From Hydractinia symbiolongicarpus (Eukaryota; Cnidaria; Hydrozoa; Anthoathecata; Hydractiniidae): DNA of 64,000 bases. Under the pieces are notes generated by a model. The model was given only the letters and a program-made list of their open reading frames with translations. It searched no databases and had not been told where the DNA came from. The stretch covers positions 13,405,001 to 13,469,000 of the forward strand of contig NC_079885.1 in NCBI RefSeq assembly GCF_029227915.1, read 5' to 3'. The stretch's first letter is position 1, and the number at the start of each line of letters is the position of its first letter. A program made the translations under genes and the position numbers. Positions 23,021 through 33,289 of this stretch are shown here, piece by piece.

Positions 23021-23625
23021 ATGAGCGATATAGCCAAGCTGTACCCAATTTTACCGAGTGCACCTGCACAAAGTGCCGACATGCCGCAGGAAAGCCAGGT
23101 CTACAGATTCAAAAAGATTGAGGAAACGGAACAGTATCTGAGAGATGAGATTAAGGAGCGGGACAGGCTTGCAAAGAAGTTTACCATGCATAATTACCTC
23201 TGGCGTTAGGATCGGGGCGTTAGCCTCGGGCCTCGGTGTTCCGATCTGTATTGCCATGGGCGGTATAACGATCGCCGTGTCAATCGGTCAGGCCGGTCTG
23301 AGGAACGCCAAAAAAAAGGCTTGTGGTTAAGAGCAAGAAGCAAGGGGGTATTCGGCTACTTGCCGAAAGTAAATTAAACTCTATCGTCGACCTGATCAGC
23401 AAGGCCGTAGAAAATGGGGTGATTAGTGACTATGAGTACAGCCTGATAAGCCGGGAGAATCAAAAGTATATGTTGTTAAAGGAACAGATGCGACAACGGT
23501 TTAACCGCATTGTGAACGCCATCAATGAACAGGAGCGTGCTCAGCTAGTTGCGAAATGTCGGGAGGAAGGCAGGCAAGATGTTTTACAAAAAATTCGGTC
23601 TGTACAGTATGCTAGCGCTACATAA
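23021..23625 (+). pseudogene. Family 4 protein: acidic coil plus Gly-rich membrane segment (block A copy)
   Basis: The ATG at 23021 directly abuts the family 3 stop, so the two were probably co-transcribed. The N-terminal part is hydrophilic with a helical block (KKIEETEQYLRDEIKERDRL). After a frameshift near 23200 there is a Gly-rich hydrophobic stretch (GALASGLGVPICIAMGGITI, AVSIGQAGL). After another shift at about 23325 a helical domain follows (LLAESKLNSIVDLISKAVEN, GVISDYEYSLIS, YMLLKEQMRQRFNRI), ending in a stop at 23623-23625. The block B copy has the same three parts. It is probably a membrane-associated virion protein, but no named family is recognised. Confidence 0.5.
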
Positions 23626-23700
23626 AGCCTCCTCCTGAGTATAAGCCTTAATTTGGTATATTTTATAGGCCATATAGAGCATATAAAATATATGGCTTTT

Positions 23701-24274
23701 TTAATTCTCACTTAGCAGCCATTCATTTTTAAAGTCCTTATACCGAAATTCCACGACATGTACCTGAGGGTAGTAGTTTTTACCTTGCACATACACAGAT
23801 GAAATAGCCAGGATGGCACTGGCTTGGCATGGCTAATCATAGGGTACTGGCATACCGTGGAATTTAGTCATGATCGCGTCCTTATAGTATTTAAGCTTGG
23901 CGTTCACGTAACGGTCCTCTTTCACGGGCTCTGTCGTCAATTGCTCAGATATCAGATCTTCTATTTCGTTTCAGATTTGGCGATACTTAGAAATCAGGGT
24001 ACTCTTCAAAATCAAGACTCATCGCTGGTACAGCATTGGCGTTGTACCGGCTGACCCCATGCGGGGACCAGATTTTTGGTGTTTTTACCCTGAGGGGTAC
24101 TACGAGGTCTCGTGTATGATACCCCACGATATACCGATTATCCTTACCTCCATTGGCAAGAATTGGATCTGACACTTTTATATAGTCCACGTTGATATCA
24201 TTGATGTCCGTAAAGGTAGCAGCAAACGAGTAGAATAGTTTTGGGTTGACAAGCTCATTCTGAAATTGTAGCAT
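23701..24274 (-). pseudogene. Family 5 protein (block A copy)
   Basis: The minus strand opens at ATG 24274 with MLQFQNELVNPKLFY and contains DNRYIVGYHTRDLVVPLRV and KIWSPHGVSRYNANAVP before frame breaks near 23990. The last part, in another frame, reads ASAILAISSVYVQGKNYYPQ and ends NEWLLSEN at 23701. The block B copy (31816-32012) retains a similar C-terminal segment. About 190 residues. It follows family 6 on the same strand with a 5 bp gap. No known function. Confidence 0.4.
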
Positions 24275-24279
24275 CTTTT

Positions 24280-24454
24280 TTATTGAATATCAAACGACTT
24301 CCGAGGATTGCATACACAACTGCCCCCGTTATACGTGATATATTCCTGGTAGCAGCACCGGCACAATTTTACCCTTTACAACAAACCTACGTCCACAGGT
24401 ACATCTGTCGTAAACATCCAACATACGTTCGCAGTCCTTGCATTGTTCCATCAT
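24280..24454 (-). pseudogene. Family 6 small zinc-binding protein (block A copy)
   Basis: From ATG 24454: MMEQCKDCERMLDVYDRCTC, then GRRFVVKG. After a one-base frame break near 24345 the sequence continues with the pattern CCYQEYITYNGG and CVCNP, and stops at 24280-24282. The paired CxxC motifs resemble a zinc ribbon. The block B copy (32043-32246) is an intact 67-residue frame with the same Cys spacing. A small zinc protein of similar size lies in block III at 39741-39911. It may be a transcription or DNA-binding accessory; this is inference. Confidence 0.5.
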
Positions 24455-24459
24455 TTATC

Positions 24460-24645
24460 TTATGATTCCAAGGCATCAAGACGATCCTCTATGCCTGGAA
24501 TCCTCCGTTCATTATCCTTCTCCTTCTCTGATTTTTGTACCAATGCTAAGGCCATAAGTGGAAGGAAGAGACCAATACCGGCTATAAAGGTCATGACTAC
24601 TGCACTTCCAAAAATATCGAATTTTCTTTGACAGTTGATACACAT
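24460..24645 (-). CDS. Small single-pass membrane protein
   Basis: An intact 61-residue frame on the minus strand starts MCINCQRKFDIFGSAV. It has one hydrophobic segment (VVMTFIAGIGLFLPLMALAL, residues about 16-36), followed by a charged tail (QKSEKEKDNERRIPGIEDRL). The stop at 24460-24462 lies 5 bp before the family 6 ATG at 24454, a compact viral-style arrangement. A CxxC pair at residues 2-5 could bind metal or form disulfides. I find no equivalent in blocks B or III. Its left neighbours are on the same strand; the family 1-like gene at 24872 is divergent. Confidence 0.45.
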   Translation of the reverse strand: MCINCQRKFDIFGSAVVMTFIAGIGLFLPLMALALVQKSEKEKDNERRIPGIEDRLDALES

Positions 24646-24871
24646 TTATTAGTAGTACTGCGCATGCGTTGATTTTTAATGACTTCATCACTATATAAGG
24701 GAATTCCCCCTCTAGGTGTGCTAGAACTCTTTTTTTTTGTGCGTGCGCAATGTGCCAGAACATACATTTCTCTATCTCTAGCATCGTTTTAATCTCCGCG
24801 TAGGGATCGAGTGTCTTTCCGAATATGTTAGTCATAACTACTTTATTATTATATAACTTTGGTTGAAATAA
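24646..24871. promoter_or_regulatory. Divergent intergenic region with TATA-like box
   Basis: This spacer separates the leftward membrane protein gene from the rightward family 1-like gene. CTATATAAGG at about 24691-24700 is a TATA-like element readable on the plus strand. Another A+T-rich stretch (tattattatataac) lies at 24843-24856. Promoter activity is inferred only. Confidence 0.3.
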
Positions 24872-25657
24872 ATGCCTGTAATTCCCACTTATGAACCAGG
24901 AGACGATTTTACGCCCGGGGAAAACATTCCAGACGATACAGATGATGGGTCCTTCAGTAGACCTGAGATTACCCAGCCTGGTACCAGTTCTAAGCAAACA
25001 CAGGAAGAACAACAGGAGAGTATTTCGCAACTAAGCTAGAGAGAAGAGCTCTAAAGATCAAAGATCGACGATCTTTCGGAACGTCTCAGCGAATGGCTGG
25101 GGTAGCCAAATGTGAGACATTACGACAATGTTGAGGTACGTGGAAGTCAACTCTTCTATGACAGCATAGAGATCACGAAAAACAACGGTGAAATGAGGGG
25201 CGTTGCCAAGATACAGAGAAGATTAGGTACAAATCGACTACGAGCTACTATAGTACTATACTATAGTACTACTACCGACTATAGTACGCCTAACAAAGGA
25301 AGCAAGGCCATGGCTCAAAAACTCCTGAACGATCTGGATCATGTCGAGAACGCGGACGATATAGAGATGACGCCACTCCTCGAGACCGTCCTGGATGAAA
25401 CAGAGAAAAGAAAGATGATCTTCTTCGATGGTGAGATCGCTAAAACGGAGGCCAAGGTGAAGAAACTTGAGGCGAAGAAAGCTGCACAAGTATCCGAAGA
25501 GCAACGAAGGATACGGAGCGATGACATTGCTAAAGCTAAGAAAGATCTAGAACGACTCCGGGATCATAAGGAAGTTGTGCAACCAGCGCACGGATTGCTG
25601 TCATCCGACACTCACAGCCACATGAAGGCGATTAAGGCAGCAAAAGATCGTAAATAG
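24872..25657 (+). pseudogene. Family 1 coiled-coil protein, second copy, lacking the membrane part
   Basis: A start at ATG 24872 gives MPVIPTYEPGDDFTPGENIP and a Ser/Gln-rich acidic stretch, interrupted by stops near 25037-25055. From 25112 the frame continues with NVEVRGSQLFYDSIEITKNN. It then has a long charged helix (GEIAKTEAKVKKLEAKKAAQ, KAKKDLERLRDHKEVVQ) and AHGLLSSDTHSHMKAIKAAK, matching the middle of the copy at 20303-21290. A palindromic run of ACTATAGT/AGTACTA units (25246-25286) looks like a local insertion. The amphipathic and membrane tail is missing after 25657. Confidence 0.5.
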
Positions 25658-25695
25658 AGTCGTGTGTATAGATAAATACACCACGCAAGTGTTCC

Positions 25696-25800
25696 CTACT
25701 TTTTTAACCAGGTATAAGCGATGATAAGACCTATTCCTGTTGTAACCAACACAGCCTTGGTATCGTCATAATTTTGCGCTTCTATTGCATCATGTCTAGG
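25696..25800 (-). pseudogene. Family 1 C-terminal membrane tail (block B)
   Basis: The minus strand encodes a short segment with DAIEAQNYDDTKAVLVTTGI followed by GLIIAYTWLKK and a stop at 25696-25698. It resembles the C-terminal transmembrane tail of the block III family 1 gene (VLITGIGVLIYTY). The rest of the gene was removed or displaced by the adjacent LINE insertion. Confidence 0.4.
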
Positions 25801-25836
25801 AAGTGTTGCAAGTGAATCGTGGCTCGCCTGTGATGC

Positions 25837-27757
25837 TCAATGCTTCGTCGAGGTCTCAACACCCGGGTTCGCACTAGCGTTGATCTTTGCATTGATACAT
25901 ATCGAGCAATACTTCTTGCTTCTTCTTTTAATTTTCATGTAGTTACTTTTGTTCTTGCTAGAAATGTACTTTTCTTTTCTCTCTGAATATCCGCTATCTA
26001 CAAATTTTAGGGCTCGCTTATGGAGTTTTTCGACCCTAGAAAGTGATTTTGAAGATGAGAAATTCCAAATAAGTGGACAGTAGTTAAAGTTTGAATACAC
26101 AAAACTTTCTGCTAAGACACTCTTAGCTTTAAAAGGAAGTATGTTTTTAAATCTATACAAAGCATTTAGTTGCGCAGATGCTTTCTTGCAAACCTCATTT
26201 AAGTGCTGATCAAATCTAAGGTTATTGTCAATTTTAACTCCTAACAGTTTGACTGTGTCTTGCGAATATATGTTTTTATTTCCGATTCTTATCAGTTTAC
26301 TACTTGTGTTTTCTATCCTATCTTTGCTAATGATAATGCATTGAAATTTGTCAGGGTTAGCAATCATTTTATTTTCATGTAGCCATGCTAATGCCTGCTC
26401 AGACTCACCCTCTAAAATTTTAATGAGGTTTGGAATTGAATTGGAAAAGTTTGATAATGTATTATCATCAGCATAGTTGTGTAGGTCACTTCTGGTTATA
26501 AAAAGAAGAATATCGTTAAGAAAAATATTAAAAATTATCGGGCCTAAGATTGATCCTTGCGGCACACCTGAAAGAATCATTTGGAAAAGACTGTAGTGTC
26601 CGTTTATACGAGTAGATTGTTCTCTATTTGTTAGGTATGACAGGACAAATTTCAGGGCATTAATTTCAAATCGACATGCCTCAAGTTTAGCGATTAGTAA
26701 ATCATGTGGCACGCAATCGAAAGCTTTTGATAGATCCATTAAGACTGTACCAACCACGTAATTCATATCAAGTTTTTTTTCCATTCTTCTAGTAAACGAA
26801 TTAAGACATGCTGTGTGTTATAGTTTTTCCGATAGGCTGACAAAAATATTGAAAGTTTCGATTCTATGAAAGACATGATTTGATCCTTCATTATGTTTTT
26901 TTTGAATTTTGAAAATACATTCAACACACTGACAGGTCTAAAATTTCTAATGCTATGTTTGTCTTTGCCTCCTTTGTCAAGAGGTACTACCGTTGCACGT
27001 TTGGCTCCAACACTCTTATTTCGTTGTTTTTTATATTTAATCTTGTTTTCTTCAGTAGGATCTTTATTGTATCAATTTTTAAATCTTGACCTGGTATAAA
27101 TGGCTTGCCTAAGTTCTTTATTCATAAAAGGTGCTTTATTTCCCCTGAGCAGTTTCTGTTTTAAAGGGGCATGCTTTTCAATAATAGAACTAAACGTTTT
27201 TGTCAAGTGGTCGTAATTTGAAGCAGGGTCATTTTCATTAAAATCAAAACGTGTATTCCTAACATCAGAAAGAAACTTTCTCTTATCAAACTTTCTGTTA
27301 CTTCTATAAACAATTAGTTTTGGTTTCAATCTTACCAGATGAGATCTTAGGAAAGTTGTAATCATCAGTTGATGGTCACTGAGTCCAGTCTCAGTAACCA
27401 TAGTGTTTTGAAAAGACCTTTGTTTATTTGTTAAAATAACATCAATTTATGTTCCTTGTTCACTTGCAAAACATGTTTTGTCTTTGACTAAGTTTTTAGG
27501 TGAAAAGTATCGCAAAGAGAAGTTATGTAATGATAATTTATTATTTCATTTTTATTATGAGTATCAATGTTTATGTCCCCCATCACAATGATGTTATCAC
27601 AAAATGAGAGTGTTTTGTTTAGAATTTTCTCCAAATCTTAAAAGAAACTTTGAAGATTAGAATGACGTGGTGGACGATAAAGGGTGATAATAGTCCATTT
27701 TTTGTTTCTGATGTTTAGCTCAGAACATATAATTTCATTAGTAAGGTTAGCTAATGA
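25837..27757 (-). mobile_element. CR1/L2-type LINE, 5'-truncated and internally deleted
   Basis: On the minus strand the endonuclease C-terminal half (from NEIICSELNIRNKKW near 27757, with YRPP and GLSDHQLM) is followed by a linker. A reverse transcriptase then follows with LSKAFDCVPHDLLIAKL, GVPQGSILGPIIFNIFLNDI and YADDNT. Compared with the full-length copy at 54.2-58.7 kb, about 150 codons are missing between KKQRNKSV and RATVVPLDKGG (near 27000). The start of the copy is truncated, and frame breaks occur near 27440, 27060 and 25950. It is inserted in block B virus sequence. Confidence 0.85.
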
Positions 27758-27769
27758 GAATCTTGTTCG

Positions 27770-28140
27770 TGGGGTTCACGATGCTTCCAATAATATTCCA
27801 ATTCTTACTGAAGATGCTTTTGTTCATTCACTCCTCCTCAATACTAGGCACATCAAACTCGCGAGCCAACTACTGGAGTTTTTGTTGGTTGAATGAGTTG
27901 TTTAGACGTCGAAATCGTTGCGATCCAGGTAGTGAAATGTCAAGCTGGGATAGGATCTTGCGAATTTGGAAATAGACGTGGAAGCGATACATGGCACGAA
28001 GCATGGGCAGCTCAGCGTTTAGATGCTCCATGGAAATACCACAAACAGAGGTAGCGCAGTAAGCGCCAAAATAGAGTTGGGTGGACCATAAGCTAAAGGG
28101 GTGGCTGTTCCACGCCTTCACTAGTGTGGTAGTACCGGAA
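27770..28140 (-). pseudogene. Family 2 protein, internal fragment (block B)
   Basis: The minus strand encodes NSHPFSLWSTQLYFGAYCAT, SVCGISMEHLNAELP and RAMYRFHVYFQIRKILSQLD, then a broken region (LAREFDVPSIEEE after a TAG). This is the conserved core of family 2, closer to the block III protein in NPFKLWQTQLNF-type wording. N- and C-terminal parts are absent. The orientation is opposite to the N-terminal fragment at 31659, which implies an inversion or a separate copy. Confidence 0.55.
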
Positions 28141-28207
28141 AGAAAGCGCGGAGCTAGACTAGAGCTTTACTGAGTTGTAGTATGCTGCATCACATGCATG
28201 TAAAGGT

Positions 28208-28566
28208 TTGTATGTACAAACAAACATGAACAGTCAACAACAACGAATAAAGCGACAACCTGCGGTCCAAACCGTAAAGCTCCTAAAGGAGGAAGGGGGT
28301 AGTCTAGGTATCAATGGAAGGTCCAAGATGTCAAGAGAAGAACTAGAAAAGGCTATCGAAAAGTCAAGTTTAAAGAGGTATCGACGCAGACGGATGGTCC
28401 ATATTGCAAGCCTTGTGTAGGAATAACCTGGAAGTGAAATCTCGAGATCCTGGCCGAAGAGCTACATCAGAAATCGTGACGTGTTGTGCATGATGGTGAC
28501 TTGCTCATTGACCTAGAAACGGGAGAGGTGGTGGATTGTGTTGTAGATTATGGTAGAATGTGGTAG
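28208..28566 (+). pseudogene. Small basic protein with SAP-like helix (block B)
   Basis: The plus-strand frame from 28208 encodes a basic protein: a Gln/Arg-rich start, TVKLLKEEGGSLGINGRSKM, SREELEKAIEKS and an Arg cluster. After frame changes, the sequence near 28490-28566 reads DGDLLIDLETGEVVDCVVDY before a stop. The helix pair around KMSREELEKAI recalls SAP or Rho-N DNA-binding folds. The adaptor protein in block III (38.6-39.0 kb) also starts with a SAP-like KLSKAELINII. The product is unknown; stops between the parts make it broken. Confidence 0.35.
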
Positions 28567-28678
28567 CTCCGTGGAGCAGGGCTAAGTAGATATTCTGTAG
28601 TTTTGTACAATACAAAATGACTTGGATATCATATGTGTCATGCGTACCTTGGAGGCGTGTCTAAGTATTTGAGGTATA
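28567..28678. other. Short spacer in block B
   Basis: No feature recognised; base composition is similar to block B. Confidence 0.3.
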
Positions 28679-28913
28679 TTAAACAGATTGTAGTTTTTTT
28701 AGCACTTTATCTTTTTCTTCTTGTCTTCCTTTTGCGACTAGCTCTGCACGCTCTTGTTCATCAATGTTGTTGATAACGCGTTCACTCTCAAGCACATTTG
28801 TTCCTTTAGCAGCATATAGCGCTGCTTTTCCTTCATTATGAGACTGAACTCATAATCACTTACGACACCATTTTCGATCGCTTTTGAGATAAGATTTACG
28901 ATGGAACTCAGCT

Positions 28914-30502
28914 TTGACTCGGCGAGCAGTCGAATATATTGTTAGAAAGGCTAGAAACGAACATAGTAGGACACTCCTGCAGGAAACGGCAAACGATCCT
29001 AAACGATTTTGGAAAACATTTAAAAGAATTTTTCCCTTAAAAGAAAAAATCTCAACAGTTAAATCTTTTATCATTGACGGCATAAGAAACTCAAATGCAA
29101 AATCTATCTCATCACGTTTTTGTTCTTACTTCTCTACCACCGTTTCGAAACTAAAGGCCAAAGCAATGCCACTGAAAAATTTCATCTGGGCAAAACCGAA
29201 GGAAAGTAATTTGAAAACAAGTACTACCTTTGAGTTCACTGAGGTCACAGTTAATGAAGTTTTCATGCATCTCAAGAAACTCAAACGTAGTAAGGCTTGT
29301 GGTTCTGACGATCTTCCACCAGGCATGTTTAAAGACAGCGCAAAACACTTAGCAAAGCCTCTTTGCCATGTCATCAATGCCTCACTAAGATCTGGTATAA
29401 TACCGTCCGATTTCAAGCTGGGACAAGTGACGCCCATTCACAAATCAGGACGTAAAGATGACATGGACAATTATCGTCCAATTACCGTCTTGCCTGTTTG
29501 TTCGAAAATTCTGGAAAAATGTATTCACAACCAGTTATGTAAATCTCTAGAACAGAATAAACTGTTATCTGAAACTCAATTTGGCTTTAGAAAGAAAAGA
29601 AACACGGAACTTGCTGCCACACTATTTCTTGACACAATAAGAAGGAATATAGACAATGGAGAGTTAACTGGTGCAATCTTCATAGATCTTAGCAAAGCCT
29701 TTGATTCGCTAAGTCACGCACAAATCATTGAAAGCCTGAAAAGTCATGGTGTTACAGGAATTGAAAAGGAACTTTTCATTGACTACCTCTTTGGTCGGAA
29801 GCAAATTGTGAAAATAAATAATGAAACATCTGAACCTGAGTCAGTAACCTGTGGTGTACCGCAGGGCTCGATTTTAGGTCCCCTTTTATTCTTAATTACC
29901 TTCAGTGACATTGGCAGCGTCCTTTCAAACTGTAAAATACTGACATACGCTGATGACACTGTCATTTATGTTTCTGGTAAAACAAAAGATAGCATCGAAA
30001 AATTGTTGACTGATGACTTCAATCGTGTTGCAGACTGGCTCAAAATGAACGATCTTGTTTTAAATATGAAAAAAGGGAAAACGGAATGCATGCTGTTTGG
30101 CACTACTCAACGTATCAAAAATAAGACCTTGAATATAGATTATCGGCATCAATCACTCTCTTTCACCAACTCCTACAAGTATCTTGGTGTAAAATTGGAC
30201 CAAACTCTTTCACTATGTGAGCACATCGAGTCGACATACAAGAAAGTTAGAGGGAGATTATACTTGCTTCAGAGAATCAGACCTCAGTTAACCATCGAGA
30301 CTGCATCAACTCCTCTGAAAATACGTGCTTCGACATCAATAGAAGATTTTGTAAAATTGTATGAAGAGTTTTTTTAATTTGTAAATATTAATTTACTAAC
30401 ACATTCTTAGTTATTATTTTAAATTTTATTACTATTTTTGGGGGTTGGGAAACAGGACCCATGGAAGAACAGAAATTTTGTAATTATATATATTTTGTAT
30501 AT
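28914..30502 (+). mobile_element. Jockey/CR1-group LINE, 5'-truncated insertion
   Basis: A single open frame of 487 residues (to 30377) begins inside the ORF2 linker (RRFWKTFKRIF-type segment at RFWKTFKRIFPLKEK). It contains a reverse transcriptase with DLSKAFDSLSHAQI, GVPQGSILGPLLFLITFSDI and YADDTVIY. It ends early at EEFF, shorter than usual for the clade. The 3' UTR runs into an (AAAT)n tail. The endonuclease is lost by 5' truncation at about 28914, where virus sequence resumes. The intact frame and long simple tail suggest a fairly recent insertion. It is distinct from the LINE at 25.8 and 54.2 kb. Confidence 0.85.
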
Positions 30503-30671
<169 letters not shown>

Positions 30672-30964
30672 ATACTTTCATGCTTCTGAGCCTTCACGCT
30701 TAGCTTTTTAGAAGCATTTTTCAGGACAGCTTGCCTGATTCCCATGGCTAGCGTGATACCTCCCATGGCAATATAATAGCTGACGCAGGTGCCATGCATC
30801 TTGAATTTTTTTGCAAGGCGTCCCGCTATTTGATCTTCCTTCGCAGATACTGTTCGATTTCTTCGATCTTTCTCAGTCTGTAGACCTGTATAGTATCATC
30901 CTCAGGCGCACTTGCCTGTGGCGGCAATGGGTATAGCTTCATAGTATCCATCTTTATTAAACTA

Positions 30965-31631
30965 TTATTTTATAAGCAAGTGCATCGTGATCCCTACAAA
31001 GGATACATTCTTTTCATGATGGAACTCATCAGTGAGCATGAACTCGAGCATGTCTGTCGAGCCTTTTAAAGGAAGGTAGATCGGAGTGTCAAAATTCCAG
31101 GTAAGCATATCTCCCCAAGCATTCAATTCCTTGGTGGGAAGTATGGCTGGAATCTTGGACTTTTTGCCATCGAGGAAGCAATCGTTTTCATCTAACTGAG
31201 GGCAGAGAAGACGTAGCCTATGGTAAACGTCAGTCTTGTAGTATCCATCATAGTCATCCTTCGTGTAGTACTTCCCACCCGCAGGATCAGGCAAACGCAT
31301 GAGATCTTGCAGTCCTTTGTTAATGACGACTGTAAACCCATCCGATACACGGAGCCTACAGAGTCCGTTTTTCAACACGAAGACCATAGCCTTCCCTTCA
31401 ACTTCCTTGTTGATAATACTCGCTATATCCTTGATCTTGTACAAACAATTCATGATCTCGATCCTGCTTTCCTTCTGATCAGGCCCCAGCTTCTGAATCG
31501 TGAAATCGTTGTTACTGTAAATGTTCAGCCACGTAGGTCAAATACTGATCAACTTTAGAGCGATCGACGTGTACTAACCTAAGTAGCTTGTTGAGATCTG
31601 TGATATACAGTTGCTTGCTATTGCTTGTCAT
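30965..31631 (-). pseudogene. Family 3 protein, candidate minor capsid (block B copy)
   Basis: The start ATG 31631 gives MTSNSKQLYITDLNKLLRLV. After a frame break near 31515 the protein continues in the 162-residue frame ending at 30965: KDIASIINKEVEGKAMVFVL, FTVVINKGLQDLMRLPDPAG, GKYYTKDDYDGYYKTDVYHR, LLCPQLDENDCFLDGKKSKI, then beta-rich segments to HLLIK. It is similar to the block A copy along its length. The divergent family 2 start lies 27 bp away. Family 4 follows 14 bp downstream on the same strand. Confidence 0.5.
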
Positions 31632-31658
31632 CCTTTTTTTTATAGAAGAAAGATAAGC

Positions 31659-31815
31659 AAATACTCGTACAACCCGAAGGCGCAGTATGCACCAAACCAT
31701 GGGAGATATCTGCAACGGAGGGGCAATGATCTTACGGTACAGGACATTGTTATTGATGATAAGGGCTCCTCCTTCAATATGAAATTTCCAGACATCTTTG
31801 TCGACTATGACTATG
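31659..31815 (+). pseudogene. Family 2 N-terminal fragment (block B)
   Basis: The plus strand reads KYSYNPKAQYAPNHGRYLQ and continues NDLTVQDIVIDDKGSSFNMK, PDIFVDYDYVFGLT, matching the start of the block A protein (YSYNPKAKYKSNRG). The expected ATG is replaced by AAA, so the start is lost. The fragment runs into family 5 sequence at about 31815, where the rest of the gene is deleted. Confidence 0.5.
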
Positions 31816-32012
31816 TTTTCGGACTCACTAAGGTAGCAAGCACCAAACCATTCAACCTCCTTTTATTTGCACTCTTGTAGGTAGCTCTGTACGTAATAGT
31901 TGTAGCCCTGTCTATAGATGCTCTCCAGCTTGATAATGGCCGTGCATTCGCAAGATTGTTTTTCAGGCACCTTTTTCTTATGGAAGTTGGTTTTAATCTC
32001 AAATTTGAACAT
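31816..32012 (-). pseudogene. Family 5 protein, shortened (block B copy)
   Basis: ATG 32012 starts MFKFEIKTNFHKKKVPEK, followed by CECTAIIKLESIYRQGYNYY, VQSYLQECK and a stop, then YLSESEN in frame after it. The second half matches the C-terminal part of the block A copy (AILAISSVYVQGKNYYPQ). The long middle region of the block A protein is absent. Confidence 0.4.
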
Positions 32013-32042
32013 CCTCTTTATTTATTGATTTTAAAGTCCTAA

Positions 32043-32246
32043 CTAGCATCTGGTAATGGACAGACCTAGAGCATAGCATACACAACTGCCGCCATTATTC
32101 GTGATATACTCCTGATAGCAGTACCAGCACAACATTTTCGACCGTATGCTACCTTCCACCACAAGTCTCCGCCCACATTTGGATCTATCATACTCATCAA
32201 GTACGCGTTCACAGTCATCGCATCGTTGCGTAAGCATGTGTTCCAT
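32043..32246 (-). CDS. Family 6 small zinc-ribbon-like protein (block B copy)
   Basis: An intact 67-residue frame from ATG 32246 contains CDDCERVLDEYDRSKCGRRL, then KMLCWYCYQEYITNNGG and CVC. Four CxxC-type positions suggest one or two zinc sites. The block A counterpart has the same pattern but is frameshifted. It lies between the DUF4116-like gene (4 bp gap) and family 5 (30 bp gap), all on the minus strand, consistent with a compact viral transcription unit. The role is unknown. Confidence 0.5.
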   Translation of the reverse strand: MEHMLTQRCDDCERVLDEYDRSKCGRRLVVEGSIRSKMLCWYCYQEYITNNGGSCVCYALGLSITRC

Positions 32247-32250
32247 GACT

Positions 32251-32706
32251 TTATCTTATGGTTCTGGCGAAACATAAGATCCACATATAACTCTGATCGC
32301 CGCGTTCCAGCGCTCCGCTAGACAACTTTTCAACATCCTCTTTCTCGTCCTCTGAAGAGCACCAGTCTATAACCCTGTCGGGATGCCAGGCTAACGGACG
32401 TAGCCCGTTCTTAATTCTAGCCTTCTCCGCTTTCCTCTGACTATGGTCATTAAGACTCTGGCGATAGGCATTGAGCAATTCAAGCTCATCCTCAACGGTC
32501 TTGTGGCACATGTCCTGAGTCTTGAGATATTCTGGGACATACACGAGTGCAAAGTAATGCTCTTTACCAGCCCTACTACACATATCCTGAGTTTTGAGAT
32601 GATCTGAGACATGCTCGAACATCTCAGACTCCTCTTCAACAGCTCTGATGCACATATCCTGCTGCGGTCGATCAGCAAAAGCGTTGCGAGTGGCTGCTAC
32701 TAGCAC
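32251..32706 (-). CDS. DUF4116-like repeat protein fragment
   Basis: A 151-residue minus-strand frame contains at least three imperfect repeats of a ~23-residue unit with a pattern like LKTQDMCxxAVEEExExLExV. Examples are QDMCIRAVEEESEMFEHVSD, LKTQDMCSRAGKE and LKTQDMCHKTVEDELELLN. After them come HSQRKAEKARIKNGLRPLA and WHPDRVIDWCSSEDEKEDVE. Repeats of this kind (DUF4116) are known from giant viruses and from cnidarian expansions. The N-terminal end is open, so more repeats may be lost upstream. It probably forms a helical repeat scaffold; its role is unknown. Confidence 0.5.
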   Translation of the reverse strand: MLVAATRNAFADRPQQDMCIRAVEEESEMFEHVSDHLKTQDMCSRAGKEHYFALVYVPEYLKTQDMCHKTVEDELELLNAYRQSLNDHSQRKAEKARIKNGLRPLAWHPDRVIDWCSSEDEKEDVEKLSSGALERGDQSYMWILCFARTIR

Positions 32707-32752
32707 TGATACAGCGCTCTATAGTTTGTTCATTGCGTAAGCTGTCGCATTT

Positions 32753-32785
32753 CTATTTCCATGAGCAACGCGCTCATGGAAATAG
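32753..32785. repeat. Perfect 14 bp hairpin at the edge of block B
   Basis: CTATTTCCATGAGC at 32753-32766 is exactly mirrored at 32772-32785 across a 5 nt loop. It sits 47 bp outside the DUF4116-like frame. It could be a terminator-like structure or a terminal feature of the virus-derived block. Confidence 0.8.
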
Positions 32786-33289
32786 ATTGTGGATAATTCT
32801 ATCACTCTTATTTATTATACACACAAACCCTCAACCAGCATAACTTTTGAGTACAGTTTCTACTCAACTTGCGCATGATATAGTGAAGTTAGGCTCATGA
32901 GAAGACGCGAGTTGATAGTACAATTATGTTCTTTCTGACGAAAAGGTAAAAAAAAGCTGCAACAAAATTATGAGTCGGAAAACGAACAATTCAGTACAGC
33001 CTTATTATTAAACAAAAAAATTGGTATATTGTAAAAAAACGCAATGTAGTTTTTATCCTCTGGCATATTTAAATAGTTAATCACTTAAAAATATTTTAAA
33101 TTTAACCTGATTTTGATTTCATAAGACGACTTTCATCGTGACGCGTGTTGTTTATAATCCCCAGGCCTCTTACGCAAATCGACAGGCAAAATAATGCAGG
33201 TAGTAAGCCAATCCAAACTTTATTTTCAGGTAGAGGCATCTTTTGTTCTTGAAATTAGAATATAACTTGCATGTAGTTTACCTTATTCC
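32786..33289. other. A+T-rich spacer
   Basis: No coding or repeat structure recognised. Confidence 0.4.

Larger units (their letters stand above)
20303..25657. mobile_element. Block A: endogenous Polinton-like virus locus, degraded
   Basis: A visibly G+C-richer block contains eight protein families, six of which recur in block B (25.7-32.7 kb) and three of which recur in block III (36-45 kb). Shared order features are a head-to-head pair (families 2 and 3) and a family 1 gene converging on family 2. No DNA polymerase, major capsid, ATPase or integrase was seen here. Nearly every gene has at least one frameshift. I infer a partial provirus, or two overlapping partial copies, because family 1 occurs at both ends. 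Confidence 0.6.

Noticed and set aside
24512-25030. 172-residue minus-strand frame
   Set aside because: It overlaps the family 1-like gene (plus) and the small membrane protein (minus) in other frames and has no domain; judged a shadow.
25112-25657. Possible retroviral or gag-like coiled-coil protein
   Set aside because: The sequence matches the family 1 copy at 20303-21290 and lacks any retroviral motif.
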